Positions 52,080 to 60,534 of a stretch of 64,000 bases of DNA are shown here, one piece after another. Position 1 is the stretch's first letter. The number at the start of each line of letters is the position of its first letter. This stretch comes from an uncultured Christensenella sp. Its GTDB lineage: Bacteria > Bacillota > Clostridia > Christensenellales > Pumilibacteraceae. Both the position numbers and the translations under genes were made by a program. The DNA is taken from positions 310,001-374,000 of the forward strand of contig CAJTPT010000001.1 in assembly GCA_910578545.1 (NCBI GenBank), given 5' to 3'. The notes under the pieces are model-generated. The model saw only the letters and a list, made by a program, of their open reading frames with translations. It was not told the DNA's origin and searched no databases.

Positions 52080-52264
52080 ATGTCTTTGACTTATTATAAT
52101 AGCTGCAGAACGACAAGAATGCGTGAGACTATCGGATTGCGTCGGCTTTTTAAGCGGTTACACGGCGCGGCGACAAAGCCGTAGCAGCGCTACGTCGATG
52201 AGCCGCAACAAAGTAAACGCCCCAAAAAAGCTAGCCGCTGCCGTATCGCATTCGCAGTCGTTTT
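52080..52264 (-). repeat. Intergenic element, family 2, between rpsG and fusA
   Basis: The outer arms AACGACAAGAATGCG and CGCATTCGCAGTCGTT form an imperfect terminal inverted repeat. The centre holds the hairpin GTAGCAGCGCTAC at 52181-52193. A similar element lies between rpsL and rpsG. AATTCGGAATT repeats flank it at 52022-52054. Confidence 0.6.
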
Positions 52265-52268
52265 AAAA

Positions 52269-52739
52269 CTACCACCTAAAGTGAGCAAACGCCTTGTTAG
52301 CCTCAGCCACTCTGTGCATTTCCTCTTTACGCTTTACAGCCGCGCCGGTGTTGTTGTACGCGTCCAAAAGCTCGCCCGCAAGGCGCTCGTCCATCGTCTT
52401 TTCGCCGCGCTTGCGTGCGAACATAACTATCCAACGTATAGCGAGCGTCTGTTGACGGTCGGCGCGTATCTCCAGCGGAACCTGATAGGTCGAGCCGCCG
52501 ACTCTGCGCGCTTTGACTTCCAGTTGCGGTTTGACGTTAGCCATAGCCTGGTTAAATACGTCAACCGGTTCGAGCGACGTCTTTTCCTTTATAATAGAAA
52601 ATGCGTCGTACACAATTGCTTGAGCCGTGCCCTTCTTGCCGTCCAGCATGACCTGGTTGACAAGCTTGGTTACGACCTTGCTGTTATAGATAGGATCGGG
52701 TAATACGTCCCTTTTGGGAACCCCGCTTCTTCTCGGCAT
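52269..52739 (-). CDS. rpsG: Ribosomal protein uS7
   Basis: The 156-residue protein starts MPRRSGVPKR at 52739, supported by an AAGGAGAT site; a longer frame upstream lacks one. It shows the uS7 segments GKKGTAQAIVYDAF and RVGGSTYQVPLEI. Second gene of the str operon. Confidence 0.98.
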   Translation of the reverse strand: MPRRSGVPKRDVLPDPIYNSKVVTKLVNQVMLDGKKGTAQAIVYDAFSIIKEKTSLEPVDVFNQAMANVKPQLEVKARRVGGSTYQVPLEIRADRQQTLAIRWIVMFARKRGEKTMDERLAGELLDAYNNTGAAVKRKEEMHRVAEANKAFAHFRW

Positions 52740-52805
52740 GATTATCTCCTTATTCGAATTTTTTAAGCGCAACCGCGCTTGGTTGATAGGCACAAAAAAG
52801 CTAAA

Positions 52806-52990
52806 TCTATAAGTTAATTTACAGACTTACCGAAGACCGACGAGCAAACGCAACGCGACAGGATTGCGTAGGCGTTTTTATCGAGAGCAAGGCGCTCGTC
52901 CGCAGGCGTAGCGACGCTACGTCAAGGACGGGCAACACAGCTAACGGCAAAAAACGGCAGCAAGACGTCGCACAAGCATTTGTTAGGCGG
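52806..52990 (-). repeat. Intergenic element, family 2, between rpsL and rpsG
   Basis: The outer arms around GACCGACGAGCAAACGC and GCATTTGTTAGGCGGTCG pair imperfectly. The centre holds the hairpin GTAGCGACGCTAC at 52908-52920. AGGATTGCGTAGGCGTTTTT in its left half corresponds to a similar block in the rpsG-fusA element. Confidence 0.6.
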
Positions 52991-52994
52991 TCGA

Positions 52995-53366
52995 TTATTT
53001 CGCTTTCTTGGCGCCGTACTTTGAGCGGGACTGCTTGCGCTTTGCCACACCGGCGGTGTCTAACGCACCGCGAATGATGTGATACCGCACACCGGGCAAG
53101 TCCTTCACTCTGCCACCACGGACAAGCACAACCGAGTGTTCTTGCAGGTTGTGACCGATGCCGGGAATGTAGACCGTACCTTCCATCTTGTTGACAAGAC
53201 GCACACGAGCGATCTTGCGCAAAGCGGAGTTGGGCTTTTTAGGGGTTGTCGTAGTCACCGAAAGGCATACGCCGCGCTTTTGGGGATTGTTATCGAGTAT
53301 CGGGCTCATGGACTTGTACTCGACCTTTTGACGACCTTTCCTAACAAGTTGGTTGATCGTAGGCAT
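52995..53366 (-). CDS. rpsL: Ribosomal protein uS12
   Basis: The 123-residue protein has the TTTPKKPNSALRK decoding-site loop with Lys at the streptomycin-sensitive position, and PGVRYHIIRGALDT. It is the first gene of the str operon. GGAGG precedes the ATG. Its leader carries a long perfect hairpin. Confidence 0.98.
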   Translation of the reverse strand: MPTINQLVRKGRQKVEYKSMSPILDNNPQKRGVCLSVTTTTPKKPNSALRKIARVRLVNKMEGTVYIPGIGHNLQEHSVVLVRGGRVKDLPGVRYHIIRGALDTAGVAKRKQSRSKYGAKKAK

Positions 53367-53429
53367 TGTTACTCTACCTCCTTATAGTAGTATTGCCGCT
53401 CCCACTCGTTCGAATAAGAGCAAGATTGT

Positions 53430-53470
53430 ACCCTATGCCAACCCGTGTTGAACACGGGTTGGCATAGGGT
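53430..53470 (-). promoter_or_regulatory. Perfect 18-bp hairpin in the rpsL leader
   Basis: ACCCTATGCCAACCCGTG (53430-53447) and its exact reverse complement (53453-53470) are separated by only 5 bases. It lies about 20 bases after the predicted start and 64 bases before the rpsL ATG, with no T-run after it on the minus strand, so it is not a standard terminator. Confidence 0.75.
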
Positions 53471-53497
53471 GCGCGCATAATTCTACGCGTACTCTTT

Positions 53498-53527
53498 ATT
53501 ATACCCTCTTGTCCGCGCCCTTGTCAA
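53498..53527 (-). promoter_or_regulatory. Promoter of the str operon (TTGACA-18 bp-TATAAT)
   Basis: Both hexamers are perfect: TTGACA at 53522-53527 and TATAAT at 53498-53503. The predicted start is near 53491. Confidence 0.8.
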
Positions 53528-53615
53528 GCGTTTTGACATTGCATTTTAACACCCAAAAGCCGCCTAAAACTCACCGTGTCCGCCTGCATATCGCGGCTTC
53601 CCGTCAAAGCAAAAA

Positions 53616-53635
53616 ACCCACTGTTCGGCGGGCTT
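53616..53635 (-). terminator. Terminator of the restriction-modification operon
   Basis: A 7-bp stem with two wobble pairs (AGCCCGC/GTGGGTT) is followed on the minus strand by TTTTTT. The sequence resembles the terminator tail repeats beside tRNA-Pro (AAAAAACCCAC shared). Confidence 0.6.
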
Positions 53636-53660
53636 TTGTTTTAATGATATGCGCGCTTAT

Positions 53661-56600
53661 TTAAGCAACGTTCGCATTGGAATTTATAGTAGTGATTATT
53701 TTGCGGATTTCGTACCAAACGTTTACGTCACGGAAGATATCCACAATGCTTCCCCTATCGGTAAACGGCGCGCTTTGCAGTACCGATAAATCCTTCATCA
53801 GTCCGTTCTTTACGATATACTCGACAATCTGATTGACAAAATATATTTGCCTGCTGTCAAAGCTGTTCTCGTTAAGATAATCGGCGAACGCGGCTTTTGC
53901 GGAAGCCATATCCAGCCCGACTATTTCCCGCACGAACTCGCCGAGCGGCTTTGCGCCGAAAGAGTTTTCGTACTCTTCCCTTGTGCCCAAATCGCTCCAC
54001 AGTATTTCCTCAAGCGCGGCGATATCGTCCGCATTAAGCGGTTCGTTCCTTTTCAGCTTTGCAATCGCTTGTACGTCCTGATGTTCGCGAATATATTGCT
54101 CCGCCTTGATTTTGTAGTTTTTCAGCGCGTCGCCGGTAAGCTCGGCTTCCCGCCATTCGACGGACAGTATTTCGTCGGTAAAATCCGTGGTATACGTTAT
54201 CTTGCTTTTAGGAATAAACTTCATCAAATCACGCAGGTTTTCCCGTATGCGCTCAAACTCGTTTATTCCCGCCGCCTCGAGATACTCGGGCTTTAACAGG
54301 CTTTCTATAAGCTCGGTGTGCACCATGATTTGCGGGATATTGGCAATTTGCGAGAGCGCGACCGCCTTTTTAACCAAGTCGTTGCGCGCGCGACTGTACG
54401 TTTTGCCCGCCAAATACGCAAGCTCTATCCCGTACATAAGCGAATCGAACCGCACCGCCGCCACGTCGTCGTTCTCGGGCAATACGAGCGGCGATATATG
54501 CTCCGCCATGATTAGCGTATCTTCATAGGAAAGAGGTGCGTACGCCTCGTCGCGCGCATATTCTTCCACGTGCTTTAATTGCAATTTGACGGCAAAATTA
54601 TTTTTATCGAGCTCGGCGATTTTGCCTTTCAGTTCGCCGATTAGCCTATTGCGAAAAGCAATCAACTCGTCGGTCCGATACTCTATATCCTGAAGCTTAA
54701 ACACGATTTGCGCTTTAAGATTGAATATTGCCGATTGCAACGCGACCTGATTGTTGACCTCTTTGCCCTTGTCGGCTTTAAAGAACTCGCACACGCCGCA
54801 GAAATCGAATACGAAAAACTTTTTCTTATGCTCGCCGTCCAACAGCTCGGGGCACAATCTCGTTCCGCGCCCTATCATCTGCCAAAACTTAGCGCTCGAC
54901 AAAACGGGCTTGAATATGACGAGGTTAAGTATTTCGGGAATATCGATACCCGTATCAAGCATATCGACGGAAATCGCGATCTGCGGCAGTCTTTTGGGAT
55001 CGGAAAACTCGTCTATCGCGCTTTGCGCGTAGTTTAAGTAGTTATCTATGACCTTCGCATAGCCGTTAAGATGCGGATATTCGCGGTTGAAAATCTCAAA
55101 GATAAGCTCGGCGTGTCTGTGGTTTTTGGCAAAAATAATCGTCTTGCCTATCTTACTTCCGTAATCGATTTTCAGGGCGTTTTGCATAACGCACCTAAGC
55201 GCTTGCGCGATAGTGTCCTCGTTAAACAGCCATTCGTTTAACGCATTGGACGAAATGCGGTCGGGATAGTCGCCGTTCTCGTCGGCAAACGTGTTTTCGT
55301 ATTCCGCTTTTTCCCGCTCCGACAGCTCGTCGTAAACCACGCCTTTCTGCATAAACTTAAGCGCGACGTCCGCCGTAACGTAGTCTACAAGATACCCGTC
55401 GGCAACAGCCTGCGCCAAATCGTAGCCGTACGTGGGCACGCCTTGTTCAAGTTCGAAAATATCGTAAGTATTTTTGTCGATGTCGTCCTTAGGCGTTGCG
55501 GTAAGCCCGATAAGCGGCGCGTCAAAGTAATCGAATATTGCCTGATACTTGTTGTATATGGAACGGTGCGCCTCGTCGCAGATTATCAAATCGAAATGCC
55601 CGCACGTAAACAATCGCCCCTCGGCGTCCTTGACGTTGTCGACACAATTCATAATCGTTTGATAGGTGGAAAAGATTCCGCAAGCGAGCGGGTCGTTTTT
55701 GCTCTCGCACAAATCAGTCACCGAAAAATCGGGCAAAAGATTGACGAACGCGCGCTTTGCCTGCGTTACGAGCGCCGTTCTGTCGGCAAGGAAAAGCACG
55801 TTTTTTATCCACCCGTGCCGCAACAATACGTCGACAAGCCCGATAACCGTGCGCGTCTTGCCCGAGCCCGTCGCCATTACGAGCAACGCTTTTCGGCGGT
55901 TGCGACCGAACGCTTCGCATACGCTTTTTATTGCCGCTTCCTGGTAATACCGCCCGGCTATTCCCTTGTTGACGGTAACGTTTTTTAACGACAGCTTTTG
56001 CGTTCTAAGGTTGAACAGTCGCTCCAAATCGCGCTTGGAATATATGCCGCTCACCTTGCGCTCGGGATAATATTTGTCATCCCAAATAACCGTGTCGTAG
56101 CCGTTGGTAAGGAATATTATAGGGCGACGCCCGAACTGCTTTTCCAGCAGATCGGCGTAAAGCTTGGCCTGTTGCCTGCCTACAGCAGGGTCGGCGCAAG
56201 TCCTTTTGGCCTCGACAACCGCAAGCGGTTTGCCGTCGTCGCCTAACAGAACGTAATCGGCAAACCCCGCACCCGACGAATTGGGCATTCCGACTAACGG
56301 GTACTCGTTTATCCAATTCTTGTTTTCCGCCCAGCCTGCGTCGGCAAGCGCCACGTCGATATACAACTTGCGCGTTTGAAATTCCGACGGCTCGACTTTG
56401 GGCGAGTACGTCTTTCCCTGCTCGGCGCGGCGACGTGTCAATTCCTCTTTTAGCGCGGCATTCTCGGCAAGCAACTCTTGGAAGTTGACATCTACGGAAT
56501 TATCGACAAGCGTTTCGGTCTGCTTGTCGACAAGCGTTTTGTCGTACTGCCTTTGAGTATAGCCTTTGGAATAACAATACGCGACGAAGTCGAGAAAGTA

Positions 56601-56948
56601 AAACAGATTTTCCAAGCACAGCCGCGCTTCCGCATCGCTTACCGTCTTGCCGGCGTGCGCCACAACGTTGCCCGTCCTGCGTATATAGTGCATGCGGTTG
56701 AGCAGGTTGCCGTCGACGATATTGCGAAATTCCGCCGTGCTCATGAGCGTGTTTAGCGAATCGTCATAAGCGGGCACTTTAAGCTTGGCGTCCACAGAGT
56801 ACATCCATTTTACGGCAAACTCCATCGCGCGGCGACAGTTAAACACACTCGCCGCAGCGTCGACATGAAGGATTTCTTCCGCCTTAATCGCAACTTCCGC
56901 AAATACGGCAAACTCCTTTTCGCTTCTCAAAAAATCAAAGTTGGTCAT
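53661..56948 (-). CDS. hsdR: Type I restriction enzyme R subunit
   Basis: The 1095-residue protein begins with a DUF4145-like domain (about residues 15-105). An endonuclease domain with the D...ExK motif follows (VVEAKRT near 242), then an SF2 motor with Walker A ATGSGKTRT near 362, DEAH in LIICDEAHRS near 458 and the QMIGRGTRLCPE motif VI near 700. The C-terminal part is helical. It cuts DNA after translocation when the HsdS-recognised site is unmodified. It overlaps the DUF2806 gene by 4 bases and ends the operon. Confidence 0.95.
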   Translation of the reverse strand: MTNFDFLRSEKEFAVFAEVAIKAEEILHVDAAASVFNCRRAMEFAVKWMYSVDAKLKVPAYDDSLNTLMSTAEFRNIVDGNLLNRMHYIRRTGNVVAHAGKTVSDAEARLCLENLFYFLDFVAYCYSKGYTQRQYDKTLVDKQTETLVDNSVDVNFQELLAENAALKEELTRRRAEQGKTYSPKVEPSEFQTRKLYIDVALADAGWAENKNWINEYPLVGMPNSSGAGFADYVLLGDDGKPLAVVEAKRTCADPAVGRQQAKLYADLLEKQFGRRPIIFLTNGYDTVIWDDKYYPERKVSGIYSKRDLERLFNLRTQKLSLKNVTVNKGIAGRYYQEAAIKSVCEAFGRNRRKALLVMATGSGKTRTVIGLVDVLLRHGWIKNVLFLADRTALVTQAKRAFVNLLPDFSVTDLCESKNDPLACGIFSTYQTIMNCVDNVKDAEGRLFTCGHFDLIICDEAHRSIYNKYQAIFDYFDAPLIGLTATPKDDIDKNTYDIFELEQGVPTYGYDLAQAVADGYLVDYVTADVALKFMQKGVVYDELSEREKAEYENTFADENGDYPDRISSNALNEWLFNEDTIAQALRCVMQNALKIDYGSKIGKTIIFAKNHRHAELIFEIFNREYPHLNGYAKVIDNYLNYAQSAIDEFSDPKRLPQIAISVDMLDTGIDIPEILNLVIFKPVLSSAKFWQMIGRGTRLCPELLDGEHKKKFFVFDFCGVCEFFKADKGKEVNNQVALQSAIFNLKAQIVFKLQDIEYRTDELIAFRNRLIGELKGKIAELDKNNFAVKLQLKHVEEYARDEAYAPLSYEDTLIMAEHISPLVLPENDDVAAVRFDSLMYGIELAYLAGKTYSRARNDLVKKAVALSQIANIPQIMVHTELIESLLKPEYLEAAGINEFERIRENLRDLMKFIPKSKITYTTDFTDEILSVEWREAELTGDALKNYKIKAEQYIREHQDVQAIAKLKRNEPLNADDIAALEEILWSDLGTREEYENSFGAKPLGEFVREIVGLDMASAKAAFADYLNENSFDSRQIYFVNQIVEYIVKNGLMKDLSVLQSAPFTDRGSIVDIFRDVNVWYEIRKIITTINSNANVA

Positions 56949-57934
56949 GATACTATCTCGTTATCAAATACTTTTATGGGATTATCTTCATAATTGATTG
57001 TATCATCTTGTATGGAAGTAACCCTAAAAACTTTTATTTTCACATTAGGTCTATATACATTATACAATTTCTCTGCTAAATCTAATATATATTCATTATT
57101 AAACTCTTTTTGTACAATATCAAACAACTCTCTCCCCACAGTCGTAAGCATATAAACACTCATATCGACATCCATATCTTTTTTACGAGCGCAATCAAAA
57201 ATCACAATTCTTTTTTCCGTATAAATTGCGGAAAGATCCTTATCTTTAACATTATTGATAGTAAGATTCGCAAGATCTGTTAATAGACCACACTCTCGCA
57301 ATAAAACTATATCACGATACTGTGTACCATTTTTTTCAAGGATAGCATCGTTAGAAAAGATATATTTCCCTAGTCCAATTGTAAACACATATGCGGTCAT
57401 CTTTTGAAACAATAAGGCTTCATCCTTAGATATATTTTTTAATGTTTCCAACGTTCGCAATGAGTATGTTTTAGGCTGTTTCACCTCGCCTGCCAGAATT
57501 CTTGCCCATAGCAATTGCATATCATTATCCGAAATATTTTCAACCGAATTAAAAAATCGACTTAGCCAATCATTATCAACCGGAACATCAGTACAGTCGG
57601 GTTCACCGTCCAAGAGTCCGTATGCCTTATCTACAACGCTCTCAATATTTTGTTGTTTTTGTAATTCCTGAAACGCCATACGGCTTTGCGTGCGTTTTAC
57701 TAATTGGTCAAAGTCTTTTGTATCTGCAACTATTTCGCCATTCGAATATGTTATTGGAATATCCGCATTTTCACGCAACGCTCGACCGATTTCCTCGATT
57801 TCCCGCGCTCGCGCTTTTGCCATACGCTTTATATGCGTTGGCTCATAAGCTTTACCGATAGCGCTCGAAACCGTTTTGATTAGTTTGGTTACAGGTGATA
57901 CCACCGCATTGATTACTTCTACCGCTTTACTCAT
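56945..57934 (-). CDS. DUF2806-like protein embedded in the restriction-modification operon
   Basis: The 329-residue soluble protein has a hydrophobic N-terminal helix (INAVVSPVTKLIKTVSSAIG), a central QLLWARILAGEVKQP segment and a C-terminal winged or sheet region. The segments DNDWLSRFFNSVENISDNDMQLLWARIL resemble DUF2806. The function is unknown. Its codon use is more A/T-rich than most neighbours, suggesting transfer. It overlaps hsdR by 4 bases and follows hsdS by 15, so it is made as part of the cassette. A role in anti-phage defence or control of HsdR is inferred from location only. Confidence 0.75.
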   Translation of the reverse strand: MSKAVEVINAVVSPVTKLIKTVSSAIGKAYEPTHIKRMAKARAREIEEIGRALRENADIPITYSNGEIVADTKDFDQLVKRTQSRMAFQELQKQQNIESVVDKAYGLLDGEPDCTDVPVDNDWLSRFFNSVENISDNDMQLLWARILAGEVKQPKTYSLRTLETLKNISKDEALLFQKMTAYVFTIGLGKYIFSNDAILEKNGTQYRDIVLLRECGLLTDLANLTINNVKDKDLSAIYTEKRIVIFDCARKKDMDVDMSVYMLTTVGRELFDIVQKEFNNEYILDLAEKLYNVYRPNVKIKVFRVTSIQDDTINYEDNPIKVFDNEIVS

Positions 57935-57949
57935 TTTTTAATTTCTCCT

Positions 57950-59038
57950 TTATCCAAAGTATTTTTGCATTAAAGCATTTTTTAATATTGTTAGTTTATC
58001 AAGACTGTGCCTGATAGTGGATTTTGTTTTTTCGGTCTGTTCGACGAATGCCGCAAATTGAGTTTGTAGTTCTATAGGCGGACACATACACGGCAAGTTG
58101 CGAATAAACCCTTGATTAGCCATTTTAAACTTACCATTTCCTATTTCCATAAATTTACCATACTGCATTTGCAGTTGATAAAAAATGAATTCCGATAAAA
58201 AGTTCTGATTGCCATTAACATCAATACCAACAATGTTTTGATTGGTAGTTGTATCAAACCGAAGCAGTGCTGTTTTTCCTATCGTCGCTCCAACTAATGC
58301 AACCAAAACAGTCCCATTATAAAACCACTTTGCTGATGAATGTGCATATCCCTCTTCTGTTATAAATTTTCCATCATTCTCATATAAAACCGTGTCTTGA
58401 CACATATTAGAGCCTATCCATGGGATTGTACCATTTTCCCAATATTCGCCTACTCCTGTGGTAGGCGTTCCTCCACTCGACACTCTAAACAGCTCGCCAA
58501 TAGTGGACATTTGCCACTTATGACAATTCACCTTTGGATCTCCGAACATCTCAATAAATTGCGATTTAACAAGCAAGTCCAATTTTTCAAGTTGTTGTTT
58601 GCGCTTTTTAATCAGTAAATCTACTTTATTAATTTCATTCACAATGCGATTTTGTTCATCTTCGCTTGGTAAACAAATTTCCGCTTCAGTCAAATTGGCG
58701 AGTTTTATGTATTTAATTACTCCGCCAACGGATTCCTCTCGCAAGGTTTCCACATGTTTATCCAAAAAACTATACAAGTACGGTACCGATAAAATCCGCT
58801 TATCTTTACTTTCTATGATATACGTTCGCTGATAAGCATTAAATTTCCCGTTATAATATTTAACATTCAAATCACCGTTACCAGCAACCAAAACACATTC
58901 GCAGTCATATGCGTATTGATTAATCTTCAGCGGCTCTACAGAACAAGTAAAAAAAGGATAAGTGCCGTCATCATCTGCGGCATTGGCATCAAGTTTGCCT
59001 GTCTTTATTTTTACATAATCCCCTAACCTTACTCTCAC
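57950..59038 (-). CDS. hsdS: Type I restriction-modification specificity subunit S
   Basis: The 362-residue protein has two target-recognition domains (about residues 1-130 and 180-320). A coiled spacer near 135-170 (RIVNEINKVDLLIKKRKQQLEKLD) separates them, and a second coiled helix near 325-360 closes the protein. TRD2 contains GGTPTTGVGEYWENGTIPWIG, a common start of Type I TRDs. It defines the DNA site for HsdM/HsdR. It is markedly A/T-rich and is followed by the DUF2806 gene. Confidence 0.93.
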   Translation of the reverse strand: MRVRLGDYVKIKTGKLDANAADDDGTYPFFTCSVEPLKINQYAYDCECVLVAGNGDLNVKYYNGKFNAYQRTYIIESKDKRILSVPYLYSFLDKHVETLREESVGGVIKYIKLANLTEAEICLPSEDEQNRIVNEINKVDLLIKKRKQQLEKLDLLVKSQFIEMFGDPKVNCHKWQMSTIGELFRVSSGGTPTTGVGEYWENGTIPWIGSNMCQDTVLYENDGKFITEEGYAHSSAKWFYNGTVLVALVGATIGKTALLRFDTTTNQNIVGIDVNGNQNFLSEFIFYQLQMQYGKFMEIGNGKFKMANQGFIRNLPCMCPPIELQTQFAAFVEQTEKTKSTIRHSLDKLTILKNALMQKYFG

Positions 59039-60531
59039 AGCAGTTCCTCCAACTCGGCAAGACCCGCCGTGATCTCGTTTTCGAGCTCGCGTATGTCTGC
59101 AAGGATCTCTTTCGGTTCGGGATACTGTTCCGCAACGTACTCGGTCTTTTTGTATTTGTTGATAGACAGGTCGTAGTCGTTTTCGACAATTTCGCGCTTG
59201 TCGACCAAAAAGCTCTGCTCGGTGCGGGCGCGGTCTTGTTCGCCCTGCAAATTATGGAAGCGCGCCACTATATCGGGAATATCGTTTTCCTTGACTTCCG
59301 TACGCTTGTCGTCCAACGAAAAGCCGTCCGCCTTCATATCGTAAAACCAGACCTTATCCGTTCCGCCGTGGTCCGTTTTGGTAAACACAAGCACGGCTGT
59401 CGAAACGCCCGCATACGGCTTGAATACCCCGCTCGGCATGGACACGACCGCTTGCAAACGGTGCTTTTCTATCAGTTCTTTTCGTATAGCCTTATGCGCC
59501 GTTGACGAGCCGAACAGCACGCCGTCGGGAACGATACACGCACATCTGCCGCCGCCGCGAAGCATGCGCAAAAAAAGCGCGAGGAACAAAAGCTCGGTCT
59601 TTTTGGTTTTGCAAACCTTAAGCAAATCTGCGGAAACGGTGTCGTTGTCCAGACTGCCTTTAAAGGGCGGGTTGGCTAAGATAAGCGAATACTTTTCACT
59701 ATCGGGGTTTTGGTCAGAAAGGCTGTCGCGGTACTCGATAAACGGATTGTCCACGCCGTGGGTCATCATGTTCATCGCGCCTATACGCAACATCGTTCTG
59801 TCCATGTCGTAGCCGTGGAATGTGCCGCTCATGTAATGCTCGCGCTTACTACGGTCGAAAAAGATATCTTCCTTATGGTGCTCTTTAAGATACTCGCCCG
59901 CCGCGACCAAAAATCCCGACGTTCCGCAAGCGGGGTCGCAAATCACGTCGTCGGGCGCAGGGCGCATCATGTCCACCATCATTTTTATGATGTGGCGGGG
60001 CGTGCGGAATTGCCCGTTAAGTCCCGACTGCGCGATCTTGGACAGCAGGTATTCATAAACGTCGCCCTTGGCGTCCACCGAATCGGATTTTTTGATAAGC
60101 TCGAAAATCTCGTCCAGGCTCGCCACGATTTTGGAAAGCGCGTTGGGCGTGGGGATCTTAAAAATCGCGTCGCTCATATACTTGCTGTACGCGCTGTCTT
60201 TGTCCGCATGCAGGTTTTTGATAAACGGAAATACGGAATCCTGTAAAATACCGTACATCTGCACGGCGGGCTTGTCGCGGAAAACCGACCACTTCAAAAG
60301 CTCGCCGTAAACCGTGCGGTCGCCGATTGCCACTTCCGGTTTAAAAATGCTTTTATACGATAGCCCGAGCATGACCGCCTCCTTGCTCTTTCGGTCGTCC
60401 GCTTCCGACAAGTCGTGAATAAACATTAAGTACGTTATCTGTTCGATAACGTCGAGCGGATTGACAAGCCCGCTCGAGGCAAAGGTAAGCCAAAGTCCGT
60501 CTATTTTGTTTTTAAGTTCGCCTGTAATCAT
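59035..60531 (-). CDS. hsdM: Type I restriction-modification DNA methyltransferase subunit M
   Basis: The 498-residue adenine methyltransferase has an N-terminal helical domain, the SAM-binding DPACGTSGFLVAAGEYL (near residue 200) and the catalytic ILANPPF motif (near 286). The C-terminal helix contacts HsdS. It overlaps hsdS by 4 bases. GGAGAT precedes the ATG. Confidence 0.96.
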   Translation of the reverse strand: MITGELKNKIDGLWLTFASSGLVNPLDVIEQITYLMFIHDLSEADDRKSKEAVMLGLSYKSIFKPEVAIGDRTVYGELLKWSVFRDKPAVQMYGILQDSVFPFIKNLHADKDSAYSKYMSDAIFKIPTPNALSKIVASLDEIFELIKKSDSVDAKGDVYEYLLSKIAQSGLNGQFRTPRHIIKMMVDMMRPAPDDVICDPACGTSGFLVAAGEYLKEHHKEDIFFDRSKREHYMSGTFHGYDMDRTMLRIGAMNMMTHGVDNPFIEYRDSLSDQNPDSEKYSLILANPPFKGSLDNDTVSADLLKVCKTKKTELLFLALFLRMLRGGGRCACIVPDGVLFGSSTAHKAIRKELIEKHRLQAVVSMPSGVFKPYAGVSTAVLVFTKTDHGGTDKVWFYDMKADGFSLDDKRTEVKENDIPDIVARFHNLQGEQDRARTEQSFLVDKREIVENDYDLSINKYKKTEYVAEQYPEPKEILADIRELENEITAGLAELEELL

Positions 60532-60534
60532 TTG

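Noticed and set aside
52080..52264. Possible rho-independent terminator between rpsG and fusA
   Set aside because: The hairpins lack a T-tract on the minus strand and lie in the middle of an operon; listed as a repeat element instead.
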